Source: Nematopogon swammerdamellus (lineage: Eukaryota > Arthropoda > Insecta > Lepidoptera > Adelidae). From it: DNA of 64,000 bases. The stretch covers positions 22,403,791 to 22,467,790 of the forward strand of contig OX336344.1 in NCBI GenBank assembly GCA_946902875.1, read 5' to 3'. The notes beneath the pieces are model-generated. The model made no database searches, was not told where the DNA came from, and saw only the letters and a program-made list of their open reading frames with translations. This document shows, piece by piece, positions 29,982 through 39,444 of the stretch (its first letter is position 1; each line of letters begins with the position of its first letter). The translations under genes were made by a program, and so were the position numbers.

Positions 29982-30251
29982 CACGGTGTTGCAGTTGCCC
30001 CCGTAATATTTTTAACTGACATAAGGGGGTTATTCTATATGTGAAACTAAACAACTTCTGTGACGAAAACAAATTTTTTGAAACAAAAAAAAAATTTTTT
30101 TCCTTACAAATTTTAATTACCTATTCTCAAAATGTATAGAGAGAAAAAAAAATGTTTTCTTCAAATAAAAAAGTCGTAGAACAAAAGTTGTTCTATTTCA
30201 CGTACAGAATCACCCCCTTTCGGGTTTAACGGTTGGGGTTGCAACACCGTG
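29982..30251. mobile_element. Candidate TA-target MITE, 270 bp
   Basis: Ends CACGGTGTTGCAGTTGCCCC and, read inward from the right, CACGGTGTTGCAACCCCAAC. Terminal inverted repeats of roughly 80 bp are imperfect (both then contain a CCCCC/GGGGG-T-ATTCT block and ACAACTT). TA flanks both sides. A fragment of the same family lies at 45345-45395. Possibly Tc1/mariner-related by TA target. Confidence 0.7.
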
Positions 30252-30268
30252 TATAAGAAAAAACTATT

Positions 30269-30388
30269 TTTAGGGTTCCTCACGGAACCAAATTGCTAAA
30301 CCTACGTCGACTGTCCGTCTATCCTACCTTTAAAAGTGCTGTATCTTTTGAACCGTAATAGGTTGAAATTTTCACAAAATATGCGTTA
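30269..30388 (-). mobile_element. P element, truncated by a Helitron-like element
   Basis: TTTTTAGGGTTCCTCACGGA, TGTCCGTCTATCCTAC, GCTGTATCTTTTGAACCGTA. The P internal part stops exactly at ACTAGC, where K begins. Confidence 0.7.
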
Positions 30389-30713
30389 CTAGCTTTTGCC
30401 CGCGACTTCGTACGCGTGGATTTAAAAAAAATAACAGAATTCGAAATTGAAGTTTTTATGTGACGTTGATAGGCTTTTGTTTTCTTGTCTTTTATATTCT
30501 CTCTCTCCCGTCCACACTATACTTTATTTTATACTGCAGAGCCCTAAGGCTATTTAGCGTGATGGTATATAGCCTATATGTTGTTCTGATGTATAAGCTA
30601 TAGTACTGTAAAGTCTCATTAAAATCCGTTCAGTAGTTTTTGCGTGAAAGAGGAACAAAGATTCACACATCCATCCATCCTCACAAACTTTTGCGTTTAT
30701 AATATTATTAGGA
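30389..30713 (-). mobile_element. K: Helitron-like element, 325 bp
   Basis: Minus strand begins TCCTAATAATATTATAAACG after A and ends ACGAAGTCGCGGGCAAAAGC+TAG before T. Both termini and the A|T insertion site fit Helitrons. Inside are GAACGGATTTTAATGAGACT-type and CTCTCTCTCCC sequences. No Rep/helicase. Confidence 0.8.
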
Positions 30714-31390
30714 TTATGGCGGATATGCTAACAAATTTTAAAATAATAAAAAATTAAGTGTAACATTATTATAACCCATACAGGAAATGTATTGATTTTT
30801 TTCAACGTTTTTTGTTTTTTTGTTTGGTTTTTTGCCCTATCGTAAAAACCGTAATACTTGTTTCGTTTAAACGCCCGACTACAGCATTTTATACTGCTGT
30901 TTATGATAAACTTGCTTTCTTATCTTCGTTTTTCGTAGTCGGGTTTTAACAATTTTACATGCAGCAGTATTGTCGACGGTCAACTTTACTCTAGAGGCTG
31001 TTGCGGTCGCCGCGCAGCCTCCGTCGCTCAGCCTGACCCGAGGCATCCTCGTCCATCGTGCGACACTAACTGACCATTATGAGAAGCCTTGCGTGCCCAT
31101 CATCCGTTCTACGTTCAAATGACATAAGCGACTTAATTTGTCGGTTGCATTTTCAACCTAATAATAATAATTTAAGGTTGAATTTCATTTCAGATTGTGG
31201 AAAACAGTTGTTTGGATTGCTTATCGAAATGCATATAGAACGGAAAGTTGACCACATTACAGCCAGTTGCGTTGCACGTATGTAACATAACAGTATAGTG
31301 CAGTCACAAAGACTTTAAATTAATAGAATATCGAAAGTTTTAATAAAATTGTACTCACAAAGATGAAGTTTTAAAATATATGCGTATATA
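30714..31390. other. Unassigned; contains a short inverted repeat
   Basis: CCCGACTAC (30874-30882) pairs with GTAGTCGGG (30935-30943), with a weakly paired AAAC/GTTTT shoulder. 30970-31060 is GC-richer. No gene recognised. Confidence 0.4.
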
Positions 31391-31820
31391 CAGGGTGTTT
31401 CAGGATAGGGTTTCGTAACTTCAGGGTTCAGAAGGGGTCAATTTTATAGTATTTTTTGGTGAGAATCGTTTATTCGAGATTTGGTGGACAGTTAACGTCC
31501 ACCTTTATTAAATAAAAATAATATGACTAACTTACATGCTTAACTAGTAGAATTGAACTGCATGTAGGTAAATTCCAAACACTTAAATTTGAATGACATC
31601 AAAAGAAAAAGGGGACTGGACTAGGTCATTGGACTCCCTAGACCTAAACCGCACTTTTCCCAAACTTTCTGTCCACTGTCCGTCGAATTTTTATTCCAAT
31701 TTTCTATTTTTGTATGAAAAAAAAAATACGGAATTTCGATTTGACCAATAAGGATTTTTTTCTTCTAATAATGAGTACTTTCATTACTGAAGTTTCTCAA
31801 GCCTATCCTGAAACAGCCTG
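31391..31820. mobile_element. Candidate TA-target MITE, 430 bp
   Basis: Left CAGGGTGTTTCAGGATAGGG; right read inward CAGGCTGTTTCAGGATAGGC; the inverted repeat continues to AACTTCAG on both sides (about 34 bp, few mismatches). TA dinucleotides flank (inside TATATA). The interior is AT-rich and non-coding. Confidence 0.75.
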
Positions 31821-31872
31821 TATATATATATTGCGATATTCGTCTATCCTCGTCAGTATGTGTGTTTAAAAA

Positions 31873-32300
31873 AATATAAAAACCGCCTTCAAAAATGTAT
31901 GAAATAAAAAAAATCGAACCCTAGAGGCGGTCGGTTATTTTTGCTGGCTTTGCACCGCCTTCAATTCTAGGGCTCGATTTTTTTATTTCATACATTTTTG
32001 AAGGCGGTTTTTATATTTCTTGAAATAGTTTTTAATTTCACGGTTTTTTTTAGTAATTTTTTGCTATTAAAATACTCGGCGGAATCGCTCGGCCTTCGGC
32101 CTCGCGATTCTGCCTCGCTTTTCAATCCGATCTTGACCTAATTGAAATGGGACCACACGGGAAGCACCAGCTTTCAAATAACAAAAGAATTTTCAAATCG
32201 TTTCACCCAGTGGAAAGTTCTGAGGTAACAAACATAAAAAAAATACAGTCGAATTGAGAACCCTTTTGAGAATCCTTTTTTGAAGTCCTGTCTCACTTTT
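31873..32300. mobile_element. V fold-back element, copy 1
   Basis: Arms 31873-31926 (AAAAACCGCCTTCAAAAATG...) and 31966-32017 are near-perfect complements around a 39-base loop. Downstream, TTTTTTTTAGTAATTTTTTG and ATACAGTCGAATTGAGAACC (about 32247) recur in the same order after the hairpin at 62605-62806. So the hairpin and its 3' flank form one element family. No coding capacity. Confidence 0.65.
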
Positions 32301-32871
32301 TGGAACCACAGAATTACTCGTATTAACTATAAATGATTTACAGTCCATTGTCATAGTTATACTCATAAATACTCATGGGTATATATTATCCCTTTTGGAG
32401 TCTGAAATTGCTGAACGTGTTGCTGAACATTGAATCCTTCAATAGCCTTTCTATTACTTTCACTTCTCGAACTAGTTCGTTCGATATTTAAACTTCCTAG
32501 ACTTCTCGCTGCACTTCGCAGAGCGGTCGGCGGGTTCAATTTGGAAAATAGCAGTCGACGAATTTTAATGAAGGCAATGCAGATTAGGCTCGCCGGTGTT
32601 TGTCTAAAATTCATGCTTTCAAATAATTTTCAAAAGCTTCGCTATCTTTCGCGTTACAGCTTCATGCATTATGTATGTGTGAGTGGTGGTCGAATTGTAC
32701 ATTTCCTGATTAAGGCTCCTCTATGTTAGGAGGAAAATGAACTGGTTGGTTTTTTACTATAAATCGCTTGTAGTATGTTTTAAAATTCTCGCGGCTTTCA
32801 ACATAATTTGATAATTTTTTTGCTAATTAGTCGTTTTAATGTATTTTTATTTAGAAATTACTTCTCATACA
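32301..32871. other. No recognised feature
   Basis: Overlapping open frames of 83 (minus) and 99 (plus) codons near 32363-32729 show no motif. Composition is unremarkable. Confidence 0.4.
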
Positions 32872-33193
32872 TTTTTTTTTTGAAACTGACACGGTTTGCT
32901 ACATCACCTACAACATCCGTGATGTCAGCCCATAACACCGGGTGAACTTGGTGCCACGTCAGTGCTTCCCTTCGGTCGTGCCGGCTACACTGAACTGGAC
33001 GGAAAACACAAACTATTTACACAGCCGTTTCGACCGACCTTTCATTCAGTGCGGTGGTACCAACCCGGGCGGGTAAACCCTACCACCTAGTAATATAAGA
33101 AGGGAGTCATATCCCTTAGTCGCCTTTTACGACATGCACGGGGAGAGATGCAGTGGGGCTATTCCTTTAAAGTACCGGCCCCACACGGTACAA
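32872..33193 (-). mobile_element. S1-B element, intact
   Basis: Complement: tail, GATGTCAGCCCATAACACCG, CCTACCACCTAGTAATATAA, GAAGGGAGTCATATCCCTTA, GTCGCCTTTTACGACATGCA and the leader to GGCCCCACACGGT. It is the empty-site reference for 10857-11505. Confidence 0.85.
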
Positions 33194-33194
33194 T

Positions 33195-33345
33195 ACATAG
33201 CGTCACGCCTGTTTCCCGGTGGGGTAGGCAGAGACAACGGATCCCCACGTGCCACGATTTTGACATACCTCTGCCGCCTGTTCCACTATCATAAGGTTCT
33301 TCATGCATGCTCGTAGGTTACGGGTACTACGCACTTGACCCTTTT
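33195..33345 (-). pseudogene. G LINE 3' fragment
   Basis: ATAGCGTCACGCCTGTTTCC to CTACGCACTTGACCCTTTTT. Minus strand codes STRNLRACMKNLMIVEQAA-like and [12 protein letters not shown] residues. It directly abuts S1-B. Confidence 0.65.
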
Positions 33346-33529
33346 TGACGCCAAATAGAAGAAACTGCAGATTATTTTAAAACAAAATTAGACAAATTGC
33401 TTCTAAATAAAACATTTTACGATTTGTTATATTTTAGGTTAGCCCTTTTAGACAATTTAAAAAATATATACTTATTTATTTATAAGATATTTTAATTTCT
33501 TCTTGTAATTTGTATGTTTTTATTTTGCC

Positions 33530-33842
33530 AGCCTCGGTAGCTCAGTGGTGCGATCGATCGACCGCCGCCGTTGGGCGCGGTCAACACTTGGATGGGTGAC
33601 CGTTCGACCGTTGAGACTGAGCGTCGTTTGGATTCCTTCCATTCTTACCTTACCTACTAGGTGGTAGGGCTTAACCCACCCAGGTTGACACCACCGCGCC
33701 GCACTGAATGAAAAATCCGTCGAAACGGCTATGTAATAGTGTTTTCCGCACAGTTCAGCTTAGCGAGCTCGACCAAAATGAAGCACTGAAATGGCACTTA
33801 GTCCACCAACGTGTTATGGGCTGACATAACGAGTCTTGTTGG
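33530..33842 (+). mobile_element. S1 SINE, diverged
   Basis: CAGCCTCGGTAGCTCAGTGG, CGCGGTCAACACTTGGATGG, CTACTAGGTGGTAGGGCTTA, GGGCTGACATAACGAGTC. The 3' end is lost. Confidence 0.75.
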
Positions 33843-34142
33843 TATTTTAGTCTCATCCCACCAGTGCCCAGCCAACTGCCACTTGAGCCTAATTTCATGC
33901 GTATGTACAAACAGCGAATATCTCGTCATTTAGTCACAAGAGTCATTACTTTGTCATTGAAAATGTCGAATTCTCTTTGACTTCGCCACCCGCCGTAGAT
34001 AATGTTTCTCCGCTTCGCCACAAGATGTCACCTGCACTATATTATCTACCTCACGTTCTACCTTCCTTACGTCTCAACTACTGCAAAATGTCACTTCACC
34101 CTCTACGTCCCATCACAGTCCCGTGTTGCGAAAATAATATAA
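33843..34142. other. No recognised feature
   Basis: Unassigned. Confidence 0.4.
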
Positions 34143-34190
34143 AACAATTTTTTTTTATTGCTTCCGAACTGGGTGGCTGTCAAGACAATC
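34143..34190 (-). pseudogene. L-d LINE 3'-terminal scrap
   Basis: TTTTTATTGCTTCCGAACTG and GGTGGCTGTC, complement of the L-d 3' end seen at 50380. Confidence 0.55.
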
Positions 34191-34199
34191 CATTTTATA

Positions 34200-34580
34200 G
34201 ATACACTACAATACAGATACTATCACGGACGCTGCTCTGTGGAACTAGCATCCCTTATTCCCTGCCACCCGTCCTATGACTCGTCGCAGAGAGACTCAGC
34301 ACCCTTTTGTTGTTGACATTGGGCTTTTGAGAACCCCTCGGTTCTCTAAATCGTTTCTCTGTCGCACCGCTAGAGTGTGGAACTGTCTTCCGGCGAGTGT
34401 ATTTCCTGAATCCTTTAACCTGGGTGTCTTCAAGCGTCGTATTAACGGGCTAGACAGCCTAGCAACAGTCCGCAAATCTGCTGGCATGGCACCTAACTGA
34501 GCGTGGTTTCGCGAGGAGAGGTGATTTTGGCTCTGTCGACTGCACCATTGGTCTCTCGGCACAGCCACCCATAATGGTTC
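34200..34580 (+). pseudogene. L-b LINE reverse-transcriptase C-terminus
   Basis: The frame 34276-34500 reads RRETQHPFVVDIGLLRTPRF, SKSFLCRTARVWNCLPASV, FNLGVFKRRINGLDS to a natural stop. The 3' UTR has GTGGTTTCGCGAGGAGAGGT and CTCTCGGCACAGCCACCCAT, followed by AAAAAAAAA. 5'-truncated; upstream RT domains absent. Confidence 0.85.
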
Positions 34581-34807
34581 ACATAAAAAAAAAGTTAAGT
34601 GATTTTTTTTTATTATTTTAAATACAAATTCTGTTGACCGATGATGATACAAATTGTTTATATGTATAAACTCTTATTATTTTTATTAACTTTTATGAAT
34701 GACTGGACTGAACCCTATGTTCTTTGTATTATACTATCTTTTATTTTCTTTTTACTTAGACGTACCTAGTATGTTACATTTAACATAAGTAATTAAAACT
34801 TTAGTAG
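34581..34807. other. No recognised feature
   Basis: AT-rich. Confidence 0.4.
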
Positions 34808-35010
34808 ATAGATAGATAGATAGAAATACTTTATTGCTCCAAAAAACATTTAACATAAACACACAATAAGAAATTTACATGAGGGGCAAAGGCGGACTTA
34901 TCCCTTACATGGATTTCTCCCAGTCAACCTTTGGATGTTTGAGAGTCGTATGTTGCGAGATATAAGTAGGTAGTAGCAAAAGACTTGAGTGTGGGAATGT
35001 AAAATATAAT
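34808..35010 (-). mobile_element. E: (TCTA)n-tailed LINE-type 3' end, best copy
   Basis: (GATA)n, GAAATACTTTATTGCTCCAA, AGGGGCAAAGGCGGACTTAT, CTCCCAGTCAACCTTTGGAT, GTCGTATGTTGCGAGATATA, GACTTGAGTGTGGGAATGTA. No coding sequence upstream. Confidence 0.7.
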
Positions 35011-35325
35011 ATAAGGAAAATAACTATAATATACTATAATATACACTACATATAAGCATTAAACGTATAAATTACTATTTATAGATTAAATTAAATACAT
35101 ATGAATTACAATCTATATAATACATAATACCTGTTAGTATGTTAGTACCCTTTAGGATGTTAGTTATATTAAAAAAAAGCTCTATAAGGTTTCTTGCCCG
35201 GTTCTTCCATAGAGATTGCATTGCTGAACGGTACATGACAAAAAAAATTATGACGAACCATACTGAATATGCATGTCTCATTGTGTGTTCTTTTTGGCGA
35301 AATAAATATCTGAATCCTTATCTGT
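35011..35325. other. No recognised feature
   Basis: AT-rich. Confidence 0.4.
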
Positions 35326-35890
35326 GCCCGAGGTCGAAGCCTCAGGCCTCAGCCAATTTCACCCCCGAGGAGGTGCCAGTCCGGCTTGGAGGTGGACTAA
35401 TGTCGCTGGGGAAAGGCTATTAACCCGCGATTTGAAGATCCGTGGATTGTAGGAGTGGGGAAAGATATTCCCCGAAAGTCCGTTCCACACTTTTGCAGTG
35501 CGACACAAGAACGATTTAGAGATCATGGAGTTCGAAGAACTCTTCTGTCTACTACAAAGGTGTGTTCCGCGAGATTATTGCGGGTTTGGCGAAGGCGAAC
35601 AGGAGGAGGAGGGATAAGGGAAGCAAGTTCGTCAGAGAAGCGACCATAGTAGTACCGATAAAACAGGCTCAATGACCCAACGATACGTCTGTGCATTAGA
35701 GGTTGAAGGTCCTTTGTTTAGTACAGAGTCACCAATGAGACGAATGGCTCGTCGTTGAATAGAATCCAAGGCTGAAAGAAGGTACTCAAGGGAACCCTCC
35801 CAAAGATGACTGCAATATTGCATCACCGGTCTTACTTGTGCTTTATAGAGTTTAACAGTTGGATCGGCGTGAAAAATCGTCGACATCGGT
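35326..35890 (-). pseudogene. L-d LINE reverse-transcriptase C-terminal region
   Basis: Minus strand starts VKLYKAQVRPVMQYCSHLWE, then ALDSIQRRAIRLIGDSVL (about 35880-35710), then frameshifts. SKSFLCRTAKVWNGLSGNIFP-like residues return near 35535-35460. LYKAQVRPxMxYCSHLW..LDxIQRRAxRLIGD is the thumb-region signature of Jockey-type non-LTR reverse transcriptases. The 3' UTR extends to CCGAGGTCGAAGCCTCAG at 35326. Several frameshifts; inactive. Confidence 0.85.
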
Positions 35891-35901
35891 AAAGGTTATT
35901 T

Positions 35902-36275
35902 GTCAGCCTCGGTAGCTCAGTGGTGCTGTCGATCGACTGTCGTTAAGCAACGCTGAGCGCGGTCAGTCCTTGGATGGGTGACCGCTTGACCGTTGGAGGC
36001 TGACCGTGGTTCGGATTCCACGTAAAACTGTAGGCCTTCCTACCTTACTCGGTGGTAGTGTTCAACCCACCCGGGTTGGTGCCACCGCACTTAATGAAAC
36101 GTCGTCGGTCGAAACGGCTACGTAAATAGTTTGTGCTTTCCATCCAGTTCAGTGTAGCCGGCACGAACGAAGGGAAGCACTGACATGGCACCTATCTCAC
36201 CCGGTGTTATGGGCTAACCTCACTGATTTTGTAGGTTATGTAGCCAACCGTGTCAGTTTCCATAAAAAAAAAACG
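35902..36275 (+). mobile_element. S1 SINE, full length, best-preserved head
   Basis: Reference head: CAGCCTCGGTAGCTCAGTGG (A box TRGCNNAGTGG type), then TTAAGCAACGCTGAGCGCGG and CTTGGATGGGTGACCGCTTG, which follow the internal promoter half of 5S rRNA genes (TTAAGC...GGTTAGTACTTGGATGGGTGACCG). Then a B box in GTGGTTCGGATTCCACG, the core and the 3' domain ending CCATAAAAAAAAAA. Confidence 0.85.
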
Positions 36276-36276
36276 A

Positions 36277-36540
36277 ATTTGACAAGAGCACCGACGACGA
36301 TATGCTGGTCAAGTTACACTGGTTGTGGTCTAGAAGATCCCTACCGTACTGCCCACTTCGAAGGCTTGAGAAAATCCGGAGGTTCCAGCGTATAATATCC
36401 CAATAAAGATGGTCTATTGCCGGCCAAGAGAAATGTCCCCTTTGTGGAGGAAGATTTTGTGCGCCGGATGCCTGCCGCGATATAGGATGTGAGTTGGCAG
36501 AGCTGACGCCGTCTAGATTCTCGAGAAATAAACCATTACA
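36277..36540 (+). pseudogene. Orphan coding-like fragment with a Cys motif
   Basis: One frame reads EFDKSTDDDMLVKLHWLWSR, RSLPYCPLRRLEKIRRFQRI, ISQ, a TAA stop, then RWSIAGQEKCPLCGGRFCAP, DACRDIGCELAELTPSRFSR and NKPLQY to a stop; AATAAA lies near the end. The CPLCGGRFC...C...C pattern and biased codon sense look protein-derived, but I do not recognise the family. It lies between an S1 tail and an S2 tail. It could be the C-terminus of an unidentified transposable-element protein or a host exon relic. One in-frame stop means it is not functional as read. Confidence 0.35.
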
Positions 36541-36551
36541 ATATTAATATA

Positions 36552-36958
36552 TATTTTTTTTTTTATGTAATCCGGTATGGGTGGCTGAGTCAGAGGGGCC
36601 AAAGCACATGCTCTAACCAGCCAATGTCACCTACGAAAAGGTAGGTGCCATACCGGAGACTTCCCTGGATTGCTGGCTATACTGGACTAGAGGAGAACAC
36701 AACCGAGGTTGCTTGCGGCCATCTTACATCCAGTACGGTGGTACCAACCCAGTCGGCTACAATTTGAGCCTACCACCTAGTAAGGGGCAAGGGAAGGGAC
36801 CTACAGTTTTACACCGGTTCCGAACGGTGAAGCAGCGGGTGTAGGTATGCACGTAAATTTTTTCGTCAGAAAAAACTCATTGGTACACGCCGACCGGATT
36901 CGAACCTCGGACCTCCCGCATGAGAAGCCGATGCCCAAACCACTCGGCCACCCGCCGC
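36552..36958 (-). mobile_element. S2 SINE, full length
   Basis: Poly-T, ATGTAATCCGGTATGGGTGG, GCTGGCTATACTGGACTAGA, CCGAACGGTGAAGCAGCGGG, GATTCGAACCTCGGACCTCC, GGCCACCCGCCGC. Confidence 0.9.
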
Positions 36959-37164
36959 TTTTTTTAGATATACTATAGATATTTATATATACTAATAGAG
37001 AGAAGTGTTGACAAAATTTCAGGGGCTCGGTTCCAATACGGACACCGGAAGAGGATTGCGAGGGGTTCAAACGGAAGTTGCTCGGGAAGTGGAATAAAAC
37101 ATTTTGTAGGGGTGGCCCCACATAAACTATTAATATCATACATACCACAACCTGTGTAACGAAA
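36959..37164. other. No recognised feature
   Basis: Unassigned. Confidence 0.4.
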
Positions 37165-37810
37165 GTCTGGGTAAGCAGAGTAATCGGTGTTGTGCTGCAA
37201 GTAAGTGTTCTATCGCTTATCCCATGGGGAGTGCTCGGAGGAGCTGTTTAACGTGATCCCGCCATCCCCTTTCCACCTCCGCACCACGCGCACTGGTCAG
37301 GGATTGCATACATACACGCTGCTGGACTTACCGCGGATGCGTACCAATCGATTCTGCAGATCTTTCCTCTACAGAACCGGTAAACTCTGGAACGCTCTCC
37401 CTGCTCATATATTCCCCCCAAAGTGCAGTCTCGGGTCCTTCAAGAGGGGTGTAAATGGGCACCTGTCAGGCCGGCATGGCATTCGCAACCCCCGCATATG
37501 ACCGAATGTCCATGGGCGCCGTTAGACACCTCATGGGTGCCTCGGCGCCATTATGTCGAGCCTACAATAAAATTAAAAAAAAAGTAATCTTGTAAATTAC
37601 AGCACAACATGGACAAGATAACTTATCAAGCAGCAAATAAGATACGAGGACCCACCCGCTGCATGACTCGGTGGAAGGACCGCGCTAAGGTGGCTACCCT
37701 GTCGCCCTTTAGTACGGCACCACGTCCTTATCCCTTAGTCGCCTTTTTCGGCATGCATGGGGAGAGATGCAGCGGGGCTATTCTTTTTTACCGGCCCCAC
37801 ACAGTAATAT
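37165..37810 (-). mobile_element. F repeat split by a LINE insertion
   Basis: Left piece 37165-37204 (GGTAAGCAGAGTAATCGGTG, TTGTGCTGCAAGTAA). Right piece from 37583 (AGTAATCTTGTAAATTACAG to TTTTACCGGCCCCACACAGT). AGTAA is duplicated at the two junctions. Confidence 0.75.
37205..37582 (+). pseudogene. L-a LINE, clean 5'-truncated insertion
   Basis: The frame 37205-37501 is open throughout: FYRLSHGECSEELFNVIPPS, RMRTNRFCRSFLYRTGKLWN, ALPAHIFPPKCSLGSFKRGV, then HGIRNPRI and a natural stop. A 60-80-base 3' UTR follows, ending CCTACAATAAAATTAAAAAA, i.e. polyadenylation signal and poly-A. It is flanked by a 5-bp duplication AGTAA (37200-37204, 37583-37587) inside an F repeat. FYRxxHGECSEEL and FLYRTGKLWNALP are typical of Jockey/CR1-like RT C-termini. 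The intact frame and clean TSD make it the youngest-looking LINE copy here. Confidence 0.85.
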
Positions 37811-38096
37811 CAGTTTTTAAGGGTAAGTAGGTAGATAGTAGCAAAAGAGTTTTGGAATGTAAAATAAAATAATTTTGTTATACAGGATGTTCGGCACATC
37901 GACCGACAAATTTTTGTTTGTAGGTAAGTGGGGTCATTTGCAACGTTTTGACCCATGATACCTTTTGTCAGATGACGATTTTTTTTCTTAATTTTTGAAA
38001 ATTACCAAAATCCCAGATTTCAACCCTAACTTTTTTGTTTGTGATTGTATCAGCACGAAATAAACTTTATTGAATTTTACGATGTATCCTTGTTAA
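37811..38096. repeat. Unassigned, begins with a TACAGGATGTT motif
   Basis: TATACAGGATGTTCGGCACA near 37880 resembles MITE-type ends. TTTTACGATGTATCCTTGTT (38075-38094) has its complement at 38594-38613. An E-family scrap (GTAGGTAGATAGTAGCAAAA) is at about 37826-37850. Confidence 0.4.
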
Positions 38097-38420
<324 letters not shown>

Positions 38421-38849
38421 TTCAGTTGATTGTTACACGTTGGTTGCACAACAGTAAATGAAGCTATGAATTGCTGTAAGTTTTTTTTAATGAATTAAGA
38501 CATTATTTAAAAAAAGAAGAAGAAGATTCTGTCATATTTTTACTCGTTCTCGGGAGTTTGGGAGGTCATAAAATCTTTTCATTTTTTACTAGAACAAGGA
38601 TACATCGTAAAATTCATTGTTGTTCAATATCTAAACTCTACATCAGAACTGTATTCAATGACCCAGACTAAATGCATACATCAACTTAATTACATCTCCA
38701 AACTCATCGACGGCCACTCGCGCGCTGTTCTACTTCTGTCTACCAATTAAAACTGGCGCTAGTGTTAATTAAAACCACAATTGTATGCACACTCAACCGC
38801 ACGCTCCGCGGCCCGCGCCACTCGGGGGTAGTCACCCCAGAAACGGCGT
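38421..38849. other. No recognised gene
   Basis: Contains the right arm AACAAGGATACATCGTAAAA (38594-38613) that mirrors 38075-38094 across the L-c insertion. Confidence 0.4.
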
Positions 38850-39092
38850 CGTATTCACACCACACGCCGCATCCCGACAAACGGGATAAGCAGAGTAATC
38901 GGTGTTGTGCTGCAAGAGCTGCGGTAAATTGCAGCACAACACCGACCACCACGTTTCGCAAAGTAAGATAACTATCAAGCAGCAAGTAAGACACGAATAC
39001 CCACCCCATGCATGACTGGGCGGAAGGACCGTGCCAAAGTGAGAGGTGGCTACCCTGTCGCCCTTTAGCACGGTCAAGTATTGGGCCCACAC
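38850..39092 (-). mobile_element. F repeat, nearly complete
   Basis: GATAAGCAGAGTAATCGGTG, GCAGCACAACACCGACCACC, TCAAGCAGCAAGTAAGACAC, GACCGTGCCAAAGTGAGAGG; the leader is shortened (TATTGGGCCCACACAG). Joined directly to an S1 tail. Confidence 0.75.
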
Positions 39093-39094
39093 AG

Positions 39095-39444
39095 TTTTTT
39101 TTTATGGAAACTTACATGATTGGCTACATCACCTACAACATCCGTGATGTCAGCCCATAACACCGGGTGAACTAGGTGCCATGTCAGTGCTTCCCTTCAT
39201 TTCATGTCGCCTACACTGAACTAAACGGAAAACACGAACTATTTACATAGCCGTTTCGACTGACGTTTCGCTCATTGCGGTGGTACCAACCCGGCCGGGA
39301 TAAACCCTACCACCTAGTATAAGGTAAAATCCGAACCACGCTCAGCCTCCAACGGTCGAGCGGTCACCCATCTAAGTACTGACCGCGCTCAGCGTTGCTT
39401 AACAACAGTCGACCGACCGCACCCACTGAGCTACCGAGGCTGAC
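39095..39444 (-). mobile_element. S1 SINE, full length
   Basis: Poly-T, GATTGGCTACATCACCTACA, GATGTCAGCCCATAACACCG, CCTACCACCTAGTATAAGGT, ACCCATCTAAGTACTGACCG, AGCTACCGAGGCTGAC. Small deletion around the pre-core. Confidence 0.85.

Noticed and set aside
35455..35649. Plus-strand ORFs at 35.1-35.65 and 50.5-50.75 kb
   Set aside because: Antisense to L-d reverse-transcriptase fragments; they only mirror that coding.
35902..35985. Genuine tRNA or 5S rRNA genes at S1 and S2 heads
   Set aside because: Each is followed by the same SINE body and A tail, is dispersed in many copies, and lacks a full tRNA or 5S fold.
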